64,000 nt of DNA from assembly GCF_900105835.1 (NCBI RefSeq), contig NZ_LT629783.1, positions 4,300,501 through 4,364,500 of the forward strand, read 5' to 3'. Below the pieces are notes generated by a model. It saw nothing but the letters and a program-made list of their open reading frames with translations. It searched no databases and was not told the DNA's origin. This document shows positions 47,236 to 55,893 of the stretch, in pieces. How positions within the stretch are numbered: the stretch's first letter is position 1; every line of letters starts with the position of its first letter. The stretch is from Pseudomonas fragi (GTDB lineage: Bacteria > Pseudomonadota > Gammaproteobacteria > Pseudomonadales > Pseudomonadaceae). A program made the position numbers and the translations under genes.

Positions 47236-47673
47236 GTGACTTCTTTTGAACCTGTAACCTGCAACATCATCCGTATTGCCGCTGCTGTATTGATCGGCCC
47301 CGATGGCCGAACCCTGCTGGTGCGTAAACGCGGCACCCAGGCCTTTATGCAGCCCGGCGGCAAGATCGATGCCGGTGAGCAGCCGGTTGAAGCCTTGGCC
47401 CGCGAGCTGGAAGAGGAACTGGCGCTGGTGATCGACCCTGCCAGCGCCACCTGGCTGGGCCATTTCGCCGCGCCGGCGGTCAATGAGCCAGGTTTTGAAG
47501 TGCAGGCCGAGCTGTTTCTGGTACATATCAGTCAGCCAGTAGTTGCCGCGGCAGAAATTGAAGAAGTGCAGTGGATCGATCCTCAAGGCGATGGCGGCCT
47601 GGTTCTGGCGCCCTTGACCCGGGATCTGGTCCTGCCGTTTTATCGCCAAACCTTGCAAACCCGGATGGCCTGA
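47236..47673 (+). CDS. NUDIX hydrolase
   Basis: A 145-aa hydrolase of nucleoside-diphosphate-linked substrates. The Nudix box is GGKIDAGEQPVEALARELEE followed by EL, with REL/EEE metal ligands intact. The start is uncertain: a GTG at 47236 (MTSFEPVTCNIIRIAAAV) fits the domain boundary, while the frame remains open to an ATG at 47146 that would add 30 non-homologous residues. Its stop overlaps the next gene (TGATG). Confidence 0.85.
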   Translation: MTSFEPVTCNIIRIAAAVLIGPDGRTLLVRKRGTQAFMQPGGKIDAGEQPVEALARELEEELALVIDPASATWLGHFAAPAVNEPGFEVQAELFLVHISQPVVAAAEIEEVQWIDPQGDGGLVLAPLTRDLVLPFYRQTLQTRMA

Positions 47674-48311
47674 TGATTCCAGCCCATGATCTGCTGATTT
47701 TTACTGCGGCCTGCCTGCTGTTGGTGCTGACGCCGGGGCCGAACATGCTCTACCTGATCTCTCGCTCCATCTGTCAGGGGCGCAAGGCCGGGGTCACGTC
47801 GTTGATCGGTGTGGTTACGGGTTTTTTCGTGCACATGTTTGCCGCCGCTGCGGGGCTGACGGCGGTATTTATGGCTGTACCTATGGCCTATGAGGCGCTC
47901 AAGTGGGCCGGCGCCCTTTACCTGTTGTGGATGGCCTGGCAAGCGGTGCGTCCGGGTGCCCGATCGCCGTTTCAGGCTCAGGAACTGGCGCCCGATTCCA
48001 CCTCGAAATTGATGACCATGGGCTTTATGACCAGCGTATTGAACCCCAAGGTAGCGGTGTTCTATCTGTCGGTCTTCCCGCAATTCATCACCCCGGAGCA
48101 CGGTTCGATGTTCACACAGAGTATTGTGTTGGGCCTGACGCAAATCAGCGTCAGTTTCACGGTCAACCTGCTGATCGCCCTGTTCGCCTCCGGTATCGCC
48201 GTGTGGTTTGTGCGCAACCCGCTATGGCTGGCGGTGCAGCGCTATGTGATGGGCTGCGTGCTGGCTGCACTGGCGGTGAGACTGATGCTGGAACAACGTA
48301 AAACCGTATGA
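47673..48311 (+). CDS. LysE family amino acid exporter
   Basis: A 212-aa inner-membrane translocator with about six helices. It starts at the ATG at 47673, overlapping the NUDIX stop by one base. Family motifs are LLLVLTPGPNMLYLISRS near the N-terminus and MTSVLNPKVAVFYLSVFPQF in the middle. Substrate unknown (RhtB-like). Confidence 0.9.
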   Translation: MIPAHDLLIFTAACLLLVLTPGPNMLYLISRSICQGRKAGVTSLIGVVTGFFVHMFAAAAGLTAVFMAVPMAYEALKWAGALYLLWMAWQAVRPGARSPFQAQELAPDSTSKLMTMGFMTSVLNPKVAVFYLSVFPQFITPEHGSMFTQSIVLGLTQISVSFTVNLLIALFASGIAVWFVRNPLWLAVQRYVMGCVLAALAVRLMLEQRKTV

Positions 48312-48323
48312 TCTGGACCCGTA

Positions 48324-48836
48324 ATGGCTATAGAACTGCTTGAACCTGCAAACGCCAAGGCTTACCGCCAGTTGATGCTGGAGGCCTATGCGCTGCACCC
48401 TGAAGCTTTTGTGTCGACCATTGCCCGACGCGAGCAATTACCCCTGAGCTGGTGGGAAGCCAAACTGGATGATGAGCTCAGCGCCCTGTTTGGTGCTTTT
48501 GTCGATTCGCAGCTGGTGGGCATGGTCGGATTGGCCTTCGAGCCCTGGGAAGATGCCCGGCACAAGGCCACGTTGTTTGGCCTGTATGTGACCGGTGCTT
48601 TTCGCGGCCAGGGGCTGGGCGAGGATCTGGTGCAGGCGGTGCTGTCGCTGGCAGAGCAAGAGCCTGAAATCAAGGTGATCGAACTGACCGTCAGTGCCGG
48701 CAGCGATGCGGCGCTGACGTTGTACCAGCGCTGCGGGTTTGAGCAGTCGGGTCTGGAAGACAGTGCGATCCGGGTGGGGGAGGCGTACTACGACCGCGTG
48801 CATATGCGTCGGTTGGTTAATGTAGAAGAGAACTGA
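48324..48836 (+). CDS. GNAT family N-acetyltransferase
   Basis: 170 aa. The acetyl-CoA binding motif is VTGAFRGQGLGEDLVQAVL, preceded by LFGLYV and followed by YQRCGFEQSG, the standard GNAT order A-B. It lies 12 bp after the LysE gene and is likely in the same operon. Substrate unknown. Confidence 0.88.
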   Translation: MAIELLEPANAKAYRQLMLEAYALHPEAFVSTIARREQLPLSWWEAKLDDELSALFGAFVDSQLVGMVGLAFEPWEDARHKATLFGLYVTGAFRGQGLGEDLVQAVLSLAEQEPEIKVIELTVSAGSDAALTLYQRCGFEQSGLEDSAIRVGEAYYDRVHMRRLVNVEEN

Positions 48837-48847
48837 CCGAGGCTTAT

Positions 48848-49390
48848 GGTGGGAGCGGGCTTGCCCGCGATGGCCAGACTTGGACGTACCTGTTGCACCA
48901 CGGCGCTCTTATCGCGAGCAAGCCCGCTCCCACAGGGGGTTGGGCTTGGCAGAGGATTGAGTGGGCGCACCATAATCGGTGGGAGCGGGCTTGCTCGCGA
49001 TGTCCAGAACTGGACGTACCTGTTGCACCGCGGCGCTCTTATGCGAGCAAGCCCGCTCCCACAGGGGGTTGGGCTTGGCAGAGGATTGAGTGGGCGCACC
49101 ATAATCGGTGGGAGCGGGCTTGCTCGCGATGTCCAGAACTGGACGTACCTGTTGCACCGCGGCGCTCTTATCGCGAGCAAGCCCGCTCCCACAGGGGATT
49201 GGGCTTGGCAGAGGATTGAGTGGGCGCCCCTTAATCGGTGGGAGCGGGCTTGCCTGCGATGGCCAGACCTGGGCGCACCTGTTGCGCCGCGGCGCTCTTA
49301 TCGCGAGCAAGCCCGCTCCCACAGGGGGTTGGGCTTGGTAGAGCATTGAGTGGGCGCCCCTTAATCGGTGGGAGCGGGCTTGCCCGCGAT
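48848..49390. repeat. Tandem array of REP pairs, about 130-bp unit
   Basis: The unit starts at 48850, 48980, 49109, 49239 and 49369 (periods 130, 129, 130, 130), giving four full units and a partial fifth. Each unit has a direct REP, about 35 bp, an inverted REP (GCGAGCAAGCCCGCTCCCAC) and a 38-bp linker with GGGCTTGG(C/T)AGAG. Units 2 and 3 are almost identical. It fills the gap between the convergent acetyltransferase and metR genes. Confidence 0.93.
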
Positions 49391-49413
49391 GCAGGGGCTT
49401 CGGTCAGGTCTGG

Positions 49414-50331
49414 TTAACGCACCGCACTCACCCCATCCAGCGTCGAGAACGAGGTGTCCTTGGCGGTCAGCAAGAAGTCGCGCATGTACGGGGCATCCAG
49501 CATGTCGGCGCGGATTGCGGCGTACAGCGTCGCAAACAGGCCTTTCTCGCCCAGGCGCTTGGCCTTCACATAACCCCGCGAGCTGTATTCATGCAGCGCC
49601 CAGTGCGGCATCCCGCACACACCACGGCCGCTGGCTACGAGCTGCATCATCATCACCGTCAGCTCCGAGGTACGAACCTGGGCCGGTTCCACATCGGCCG
49701 GTTCCAGGAATCGGGTAAAGATATCGAGCCGGTCGCGCTCCACCGGGTAGGTGATCAGGATTTCAGTACTCAGGTCTTCAGGCACGATAAACGGCTTGCT
49801 GGCCAACGGATGCTGATTGGCCACTGCCAGCATGGCTTCGTAGGTAAATAGCGGCACATAGGTCAGCCCGGCGATTTCCTGCGGGTCGGACGTCACCACC
49901 AGGTCCAGATCACCCCGGGCCAGTGCCGGCAACGGGGCGAAGGCGAAGCCGGACGCCAGATCCAGCTCCACCTCAGGCCAGGCATCACGGAACTGGTCGA
50001 TGGTCGGCATCAACCACTGGAAGCAACTGTGGCATTCAATCGCCATATGCAGACGCCCGGCCGTACCGCCCACCAAGCGGGCGATATCACGCTCGGCCCC
50101 GCGCAGCAACGGCAGCATGGCATCAGCCAGTTGCAGCAGGCGCAAGCCGCCGCTGGTGAAGCGTACCGGTTTGGTCTTGCGCACAAACAGGGGCATGCCC
50201 ATGCGCTCTTCAAGCTCTTTGAACTGGTGGGACAACGCGGACTGGGTCAGATGCAGGCGCTCGGCTGCTTCCACCAGGCTGTCTGATTCGCGCAACGCGT
50301 GCAGGGTTTTGAGGTGACGAATTTCCAGCAC
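49414..50331 (-). CDS. metR: LysR-type regulator of methionine synthesis
   Basis: A 305-aa regulator. The start is the GTG at 50331 (MLEIRHLKTL), with GGAG 8 bp upstream, matching MetR proteins; a longer frame to 50364 is open but unsupported. The helix-turn-helix is in LVEAAERLHLTQSALSHQFKELE, followed by the effector domain, which in the family binds homocysteine. It is divergent from metE, its classical target. I could not see a clean TGAA-N5-TTCA site in the 107-bp gap. Confidence 0.92.
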   Translation of the reverse strand: MLEIRHLKTLHALRESDSLVEAAERLHLTQSALSHQFKELEERMGMPLFVRKTKPVRFTSGGLRLLQLADAMLPLLRGAERDIARLVGGTAGRLHMAIECHSCFQWLMPTIDQFRDAWPEVELDLASGFAFAPLPALARGDLDLVVTSDPQEIAGLTYVPLFTYEAMLAVANQHPLASKPFIVPEDLSTEILITYPVERDRLDIFTRFLEPADVEPAQVRTSELTVMMMQLVASGRGVCGMPHWALHEYSSRGYVKAKRLGEKGLFATLYAAIRADMLDAPYMRDFLLTAKDTSFSTLDGVSAVR

Positions 50332-50438
50332 AGTGGCTCCATGAGTAATTTTGATGATCAACACGAAAACGTTGAGTTTGTCTCATGTTGCTGTGGCTGT
50401 CGATAATTGCGTCATTACTTACACGAAGGAATGTCGTT

Positions 50439-52748
50439 ATGGCCCTGGCACACAATCTTGGTTTCCCCCGTATCGGCGCAGACCGCGAGCTGAAAAAAGC
50501 CCTCGAAGCCTACTGGAAAGGCGATATCGACCAGGCCGCGCTGAAAGACGTTGGCCGCCAATTGCGTGCCACACACTGGCAACTGCAAAAAGACGCCGGT
50601 ATCGACTTGCTGCCGGTGGGGGACTTCGCCTGGTACGACCAGGTGCTGACCCACTCGTTGACCTTCGGCGTGATCCCTCCGCGTTTCGTCGCCACCCTCG
50701 ACGAGCAGCGCCGCCCGACCCTGGACACCCTGTTCGGCATGGCCCGCGGTGCCAGCCATAGCTGCTGTGGTGAGCACGGCAAAGGCCAGCACGCCCAGGA
50801 GCTGACCAAGTGGTTCGATACCAACTACCACTACCTGGTACCTGAATTCAGCCTCGACCAGCGCTTTGAACTGAGCTGGCACGAGCTGTTCGAAGAAACC
50901 GCCGAAGCCCTGGCCCTGGGCCACAAGGTCAAGCCCGTGATCATCGGCCCGCTCACCTACCTGTGGCTGGGCAAGGCCAAGGGCAATGCATTCGACAAGC
51001 TTGAGCTGCTGGAAAACCTGCTGCCGGTGTACGCGGACATCCTCTCCCGTCTAGCGGAGCAGGGCGTGGAATGGGTACAGCTGGATGAGCCGATCCTGTC
51101 GCTTGACCTGCCCCAGGAGTGGAAAAACGCCTTCGAGCGTGCGTATCACATCCTTCAGTACTCGCCACTGAAGAAACTGGTAGCCACGTATTTCAGCGGC
51201 CTGGAAGACAACCTCGGCCTGGCCGTGGGCCTGCCGGTCGATGGCCTGCATGTAGACCTGGTGCGGGCTCCCGACCAGTTGCATGCCATTCTAGATCGTC
51301 TGCCTACTTACAAAGTGCTGTCCCTGGGCCTGGTCAATGGTCGCAACGTATGGCGCTGCGACCTGGAAAACGCCCTGGCGCAACTGCAGGAAGCCGAAGA
51401 GCGGTTTGGCGACAATCTGTGGGTGGCGGGCTCCTGCTCGCTGTTGCACAGCCCGGTGGATCTGGATCGCGAAACCAAACTGGATGCCGAGCTGATTAGC
51501 TGGCTGGCCTTTGCCAAACAGAAGTGTGCGGAAATCGCCGTGCTGCGTGACGCCCTGAATATCCCGCAAGCCCCGGGCGTGCAAGCGGCACTGGCCCAAA
51601 GCCGCGCCGTACAGCAAAGCAGGGCCAACTCGCCGCGCATTCACAAGGCAGCCGTGCAGGCCCGGCTTGACGCCATCACCGAGGCCGACAGCCAGCGCCA
51701 GTCGCCGTTTGCCACGCGCATTGAATTGCAGCGTGCCCGTCTGAATTTGCCGGCTTTTCCGACTACCACTATTGGTTCATTCCCGCAGACTGCTTCGATT
51801 CGTCTGGCGCGTCAGTCGTACAAGCAAGGCAAATTGTCGACCAGCGAATACACCGACGCGATGCACAGCGAAATCCGCAATGCCGTACAGGTACAGGAGC
51901 GTCTGGGCCTGGATGTACTGGTACACGGCGAGGCCGAACGCAATGACATGGTCGAGTACTTCGCCGAGCAGCTGGACGGCTACGTGTTCACCCAATACGG
52001 CTGGGTACAGAGCTACGGTTCGCGTTGCGTCAAACCGGCGATCATCTTCGGCGACCTGAGCCGCCCGCAGGCCATGACCGTGGAGTGGATCAAATACGCC
52101 CAAGGCCTGACCGACAAAGTGATGAAGGGCATGCTGACCGGCCCGGTGACCATGCTGATGTGGTCCTTCCCCCGCGAAGACGTGTCACGCAAGGTGCAGG
52201 CGCAACAACTGGCGCTGGCCATCCGCGATGAAGTGGTGGACCTGGAACAAGCCGGCATCAAGATTGTGCAGATCGACGAAGCCGCGTTCCGCGAAGGCTT
52301 GCCGCTGCGTCGCGCACAATGGCAGGAATACCTGGACTGGGCGGTAGAGGCCTTCCGCCTGTGCGCATCAGGTGTAGGTGACGAAACCCAGATCCACACC
52401 CACATGTGCTACAGCGAGTTCAACGACGTGATCAAGTCGATTGCCGAAATGGACGCCGACGTCATCACCATCGAAACCTCCCGCTCGGACATGGAATTGC
52501 TGGAGGCCTTTGAAGCGTTCGACTACCCCAATGACATCGGCCCGGGTGTGTATGACATCCACTCACCGCGGGTGCCGGACACGGCTGAAATGGTCAAGTT
52601 GCTGAGCAAGGCTGCCCGGCGCATTCCGGCCGAACGCCTGTGGGTCAACCCCGACTGCGGCCTTAAAACCCGCGCCTGGGCCGAGACGGAAGCAGCGCTG
52701 ATCAACATGGTCGCGGCGGCACGGCAGTTACGCACGCAAGCAGCCTGA
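50439..52748 (+). CDS. metE: Cobalamin-independent methionine synthase
   Basis: A 769-aa cytoplasmic enzyme that transfers a methyl group from methyltetrahydrofolate to homocysteine. It starts at the ATG at 50439 ([18 protein letters not shown]) after AAGGA. It has two TIM barrels; the N-terminal folate part has FPRIG and WFDTNYHY, the C-terminal half TTIGSFPQT and the zinc ligands His and Cys in [12 protein letters not shown] and Cys in NPDCGLKTR. Full length. It is divergent from metR. Confidence 0.97.
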   Translation: MALAHNLGFPRIGADRELKKALEAYWKGDIDQAALKDVGRQLRATHWQLQKDAGIDLLPVGDFAWYDQVLTHSLTFGVIPPRFVATLDEQRRPTLDTLFGMARGASHSCCGEHGKGQHAQELTKWFDTNYHYLVPEFSLDQRFELSWHELFEETAEALALGHKVKPVIIGPLTYLWLGKAKGNAFDKLELLENLLPVYADILSRLAEQGVEWVQLDEPILSLDLPQEWKNAFERAYHILQYSPLKKLVATYFSGLEDNLGLAVGLPVDGLHVDLVRAPDQLHAILDRLPTYKVLSLGLVNGRNVWRCDLENALAQLQEAEERFGDNLWVAGSCSLLHSPVDLDRETKLDAELISWLAFAKQKCAEIAVLRDALNIPQAPGVQAALAQSRAVQQSRANSPRIHKAAVQARLDAITEADSQRQSPFATRIELQRARLNLPAFPTTTIGSFPQTASIRLARQSYKQGKLSTSEYTDAMHSEIRNAVQVQERLGLDVLVHGEAERNDMVEYFAEQLDGYVFTQYGWVQSYGSRCVKPAIIFGDLSRPQAMTVEWIKYAQGLTDKVMKGMLTGPVTMLMWSFPREDVSRKVQAQQLALAIRDEVVDLEQAGIKIVQIDEAAFREGLPLRRAQWQEYLDWAVEAFRLCASGVGDETQIHTHMCYSEFNDVIKSIAEMDADVITIETSRSDMELLEAFEAFDYPNDIGPGVYDIHSPRVPDTAEMVKLLSKAARRIPAERLWVNPDCGLKTRAWAETEAALINMVAAARQLRTQAA

Positions 52749-52773
52749 ACGGCGATTTAAGTTAACCCTCTAC

Positions 52774-52820
52774 AAGCTGCACGCTGCAGGTATTGACCTG
52801 CGGCTTGCAGCTTTTTTCTC
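52774..52820 (+). terminator. Rho-independent terminator after metE
   Basis: AAGCTGCA (52774-52781) pairs with TGCAGCTT (52806-52813); the stem continues inward with eight more Watson-Crick pairs, one G-T wobble and one mismatch to a 4-nt loop, and is followed by six or more T. Confidence 0.9.
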
Positions 52821-52895
52821 GTTTCCTCCCTGCTTTTTTCATTGCCATAAATGCCTACTAGTGCGTCGGTGTTTTCTGACAAGCGGACTTCATCT

Positions 52896-52911
52896 CTGTC
52901 AGTTATGACAG
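52896..52911. promoter_or_regulatory. CTGTCA-N4-TGACAG palindrome upstream of the Tc-toxin genes
   Basis: CTGTCA-GTTA-TGACAG, followed by TAGGC. It has the same 12 fixed bases and spacing as the repeat at 19553-19580, where TAGAC follows. It lies 141 bp before the Tc A-subunit start, consistent with an operator or activator site. Confidence 0.68.
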
Positions 52912-53051
52912 TAGGCAGCCTCCCTTTCCAAGCGCGTAATTGACCTCAACAGAGCCAGTCCTTGGCTCAAAAAAACCGATGATCTGTCCACTTCTGCGGC
53001 GGATGGTCGGAGTGATTCCTGTCACAACGAATCAGCAATCAGCTTGAGGTT

Positions 53052-55877
53052 ATGGTCATGGCAATCAATAAATCTACCGATACAACTGATAGCCCACCAC
53101 CCGAGGGGGAACTGCCGCCAGAGGTCATCGTGATCGGCGGTGAACCACCTGTCGACGACAAGCCTCCCGTGGGCGATGAGCCGCTTGAAGACCTGGAAAA
53201 TGAAAGCGATATCGCCGCGCGCGAGGCCTTGCTTACGCTGCATCAACAGCTTGTAAGTTTCGGTTTCAGCTCCGTGTTCGAGGTCGTCCAAGATGGGCCC
53301 TCAGGGTTGAATGCTCGAATACAAGAGCAGACGGGGCTGACAATAACGGAGGAAGAGGCAAACACTTTCTTCAATCAGGCAGAGGCTCGTGCCGCGGGCC
53401 TGACCCGGCTTTATACGCAACTGAGCGCGCGCGGCGATCCTGCCGTGTGTTCGGTAACCAAACTCGAAGCCATCGTGGATGACACCCTCCTGGTAGCGCG
53501 CTCCCTGGGCAGTGGCGGTAACTACGAACAATGGTTCAGCAGAACCATTCCCAACGGCTTTTCCCATCCGGATTCGGCGGGCTCCTTGTTTTCCCCGGCC
53601 AGTTATCTGACCGATCTGTATCGCGCTGCCAAGCCGCTGCACCCGTCCTCTAACGGCTTGCAATTGAACCAGCGACGCCCCGATTTGGGCGCGCTGGTGC
53701 TGAGTGATGCCAACCTGAATGAAGAAATCAGCACACTGGAATTGACCCTGGAGGTGTTGAAAGCCGGTGTCACGGGCAACGTTGACGATTTGCTGCGCAC
53801 GTCTATTTATCCGATGGGCTTACCTTACAACCATGCAAACGAACAAATCCGCCAAGGGTTACAAGCTCGCAAAAGCAGCTCTGCTGAATTGTGGTCGGTG
53901 CTGGGTGATTTCGAGGGGAAGGCACTAAGGCAGGAAAATAATCTGAGCAGTTGGGCAGGCTTGATGCCCGCTGCTTATGCGCAGAATGCGCTGGGGGTAT
54001 CCCCAGAGTTGTTCAATATCCTGACTGAGGCATCCAATAGCAGTTACGGAAGTGTCAGTCGTTACTACGGAAAATCCTACACTGATTACATGTTCAAAGA
54101 AACAAATCTGCGTGGTGCCGTTAAGCTATCGACGAATACCATTCTGACAGCGTTGGGGGCAGGGCCTTACTATGATGCCTCTAATCGGTCTGGGGCTTCA
54201 CCGGAGATTGTTTCATGCCAAGTTTATGGCGCTCGTTATATCAACGGTTGGGCTGGTGGCGATCAAACGGTAAAACCATTTTACTGGTATATAGGCGCTA
54301 CGCTAGGCCATCCAGTACCGCGCCCGGTCAACGACCCAACGGACAGTCAGTTGTTCAACCGCAGCAATGCGGCCTTTGATCGTCTTAATCGTATCCTGCG
54401 CCTGCACCGCCATGTGAATGTGCTGTCTTTCGAGGAACTGGACTGGCTGATCGCTCAAGCCTGTACCGATATCAGTACTTACCCGCTGACACAACCCCTG
54501 CAAGCACTGGCGGTTTACCTGCCTTTACGCCAGCGCTATGGCATGACGGTCGACAATTTCGGCGCCTGCCTGGGCGTACTTAACACTTTTCACAGCGCTG
54601 GCAAATCCTCGTTCTATACATCCTTGTTTGGCAGCAGTGACCTGATCGGCCAGACCAATGTCGACTTCCAGCAAACCACGCAAAACCAGGGATCACTGCG
54701 AATACGGGCACAGCTGTGCCAAGGTTTGAAGATTGACGATGGCACACTGATCGTACTGGCGCAGTTCCTGCCAGGCATGAACGCCAACAGGGTGCTGGCG
54801 ACGTTGGGGCTGGAGCAGATTTCGGCGTTGTACCGGATAGTAGCTATCCCTCGCCTGTTCGGCTTGAGTGTGGCCGAAGCCCTGCATTTCTGGGATTTGT
54901 TCGCCGCCCCCGATGCGATTGTCCGCGCGCTGGCCGAGCCGCGACCAAACCAGATCGCCCTGGGTGTGTTGATCCGCACCGGTTACCTGGTGGACTGGAT
55001 GCGCACAGCCGAGCTGGAGCCGGGGCAACTGGTCGCCCTGACCAGCCGTCGCTACCCGGTGCAGGGCACACCTGAACTCAAAGTGTTTATCGAAAATATC
55101 TACAGCACCCTGACCGGCCGCGCGCCAGTGGATACGGCGCGCCAGGCCAGCGAGATCGCCGAACTGCGGGCACTTATGGCACGCCATATCGGTGCCGAGT
55201 TCAACCTCAAGGCCAATATCGCCGCTGCTGCCCTGCATTGGGTCGATGCGGTTGCCAAGGATATGACCCCCACGCTTGAGGGGTATGACCTGATGAGCTT
55301 CTGGGCAGATATTGAACGTATCTGCCAAGGGGTGACGACACTGGACGGCCAGCCCCGGGCCGTCCAGTACGCCTACCTGATACGCCAATTCGCTCAGGTG
55401 TGCCACTGGGCACAGTTGGGTGAGCAGGATCTGGGCGTGTTGCTGCCCGTGAGCTCTGCCATTCCTTCTGCACTGACGGGCGAACAAAAATCCCCTCCCT
55501 TGACCCTGGCGTTGCTGCTGTTGCTGTCGCGCTATGGCAAGTGGTTGCGCACGCAGGTCGCAGACACCGCCGAAGCCCGCAGTTATCTGCGGCGCGCCGC
55601 GGCCCTGGACCCGACGCTGACCCTGGACGTCGCTGCACAACAGATCAGCGATCTGCATGGCTGGGATGTGGCGCAAACCCTTGTGTTGATGAAGGGCAAC
55701 GTACCGCGCAGCTTTGCGGCGCTATTGCCCTTGCTGCAAAAAATGCAACTAGGCCAGCGCCTTGGCCTGTCCCCGAGCGATTTGTCCTGGGTCGGCAAAC
55801 TCACTGAATCTGCCACTGTTGATCAGGCCACGCTCACCTTGATCGCCGCCAAAGTCATGGCCGCCGCACACGGCTAA
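53052..55877 (+). CDS. Tc toxin A subunit, N-terminal half (TcaA-like)
   Basis: 941 aa. A proline- and acid-rich leader (PPPEGELPPEVIVIGGEPP) is followed by Tc/VRP1-type sequence with the diagnostic SLFSPASYLTDLYRAAKPLH and RRPDLGALVLSDANLNEEISTLEL near residue 180. The rest is helical and ends before the receptor-binding and TcB-binding parts, which are on the next gene. In Photorhabdus the TcaA-TcaB pair makes up a split A pentamer that binds host cells and forms the injection channel. Two ATGs (53052, 53058) are possible starts; GAGG precedes both. It is 16 bp ahead of the partner gene. Confidence 0.85.
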   Translation: MVMAINKSTDTTDSPPPEGELPPEVIVIGGEPPVDDKPPVGDEPLEDLENESDIAAREALLTLHQQLVSFGFSSVFEVVQDGPSGLNARIQEQTGLTITEEEANTFFNQAEARAAGLTRLYTQLSARGDPAVCSVTKLEAIVDDTLLVARSLGSGGNYEQWFSRTIPNGFSHPDSAGSLFSPASYLTDLYRAAKPLHPSSNGLQLNQRRPDLGALVLSDANLNEEISTLELTLEVLKAGVTGNVDDLLRTSIYPMGLPYNHANEQIRQGLQARKSSSAELWSVLGDFEGKALRQENNLSSWAGLMPAAYAQNALGVSPELFNILTEASNSSYGSVSRYYGKSYTDYMFKETNLRGAVKLSTNTILTALGAGPYYDASNRSGASPEIVSCQVYGARYINGWAGGDQTVKPFYWYIGATLGHPVPRPVNDPTDSQLFNRSNAAFDRLNRILRLHRHVNVLSFEELDWLIAQACTDISTYPLTQPLQALAVYLPLRQRYGMTVDNFGACLGVLNTFHSAGKSSFYTSLFGSSDLIGQTNVDFQQTTQNQGSLRIRAQLCQGLKIDDGTLIVLAQFLPGMNANRVLATLGLEQISALYRIVAIPRLFGLSVAEALHFWDLFAAPDAIVRALAEPRPNQIALGVLIRTGYLVDWMRTAELEPGQLVALTSRRYPVQGTPELKVFIENIYSTLTGRAPVDTARQASEIAELRALMARHIGAEFNLKANIAAAALHWVDAVAKDMTPTLEGYDLMSFWADIERICQGVTTLDGQPRAVQYAYLIRQFAQVCHWAQLGEQDLGVLLPVSSAIPSALTGEQKSPPLTLALLLLLSRYGKWLRTQVADTAEARSYLRRAAALDPTLTLDVAAQQISDLHGWDVAQTLVLMKGNVPRSFAALLPLLQKMQLGQRLGLSPSDLSWVGKLTESATVDQATLTLIAAKVMAAAHG

Positions 55878-55893
55878 CCCGAGAGAAACCGCT

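Larger units (their letters stand above)
52749..53051. other. Intergenic region between metE and the Tc-toxin genes
   Basis: 303 bp, with the metE terminator on the left and the Tc promoter region on the right. It contains the CTGTCA-N4-TGACAG core at 52896-52911. TGCCTACT at 52852-52859 is the inverse of AGTAGGCA at 52910-52917, so the first may be a degenerate second half-site. Confidence 0.55.

Noticed and set aside
48848..49390. Regular repeats resembling a CRISPR array
   Set aside because: The unit is 130 bp with inverted REP arms, the intervening sequences are also repeated rather than unique, and there are no cas genes.
50332..50438. Cobalamin riboswitch before metE
   Set aside because: The gap between metR and metE is only 107 bp, too short for the riboswitch plus two promoters, and no B12-box sequence was found.
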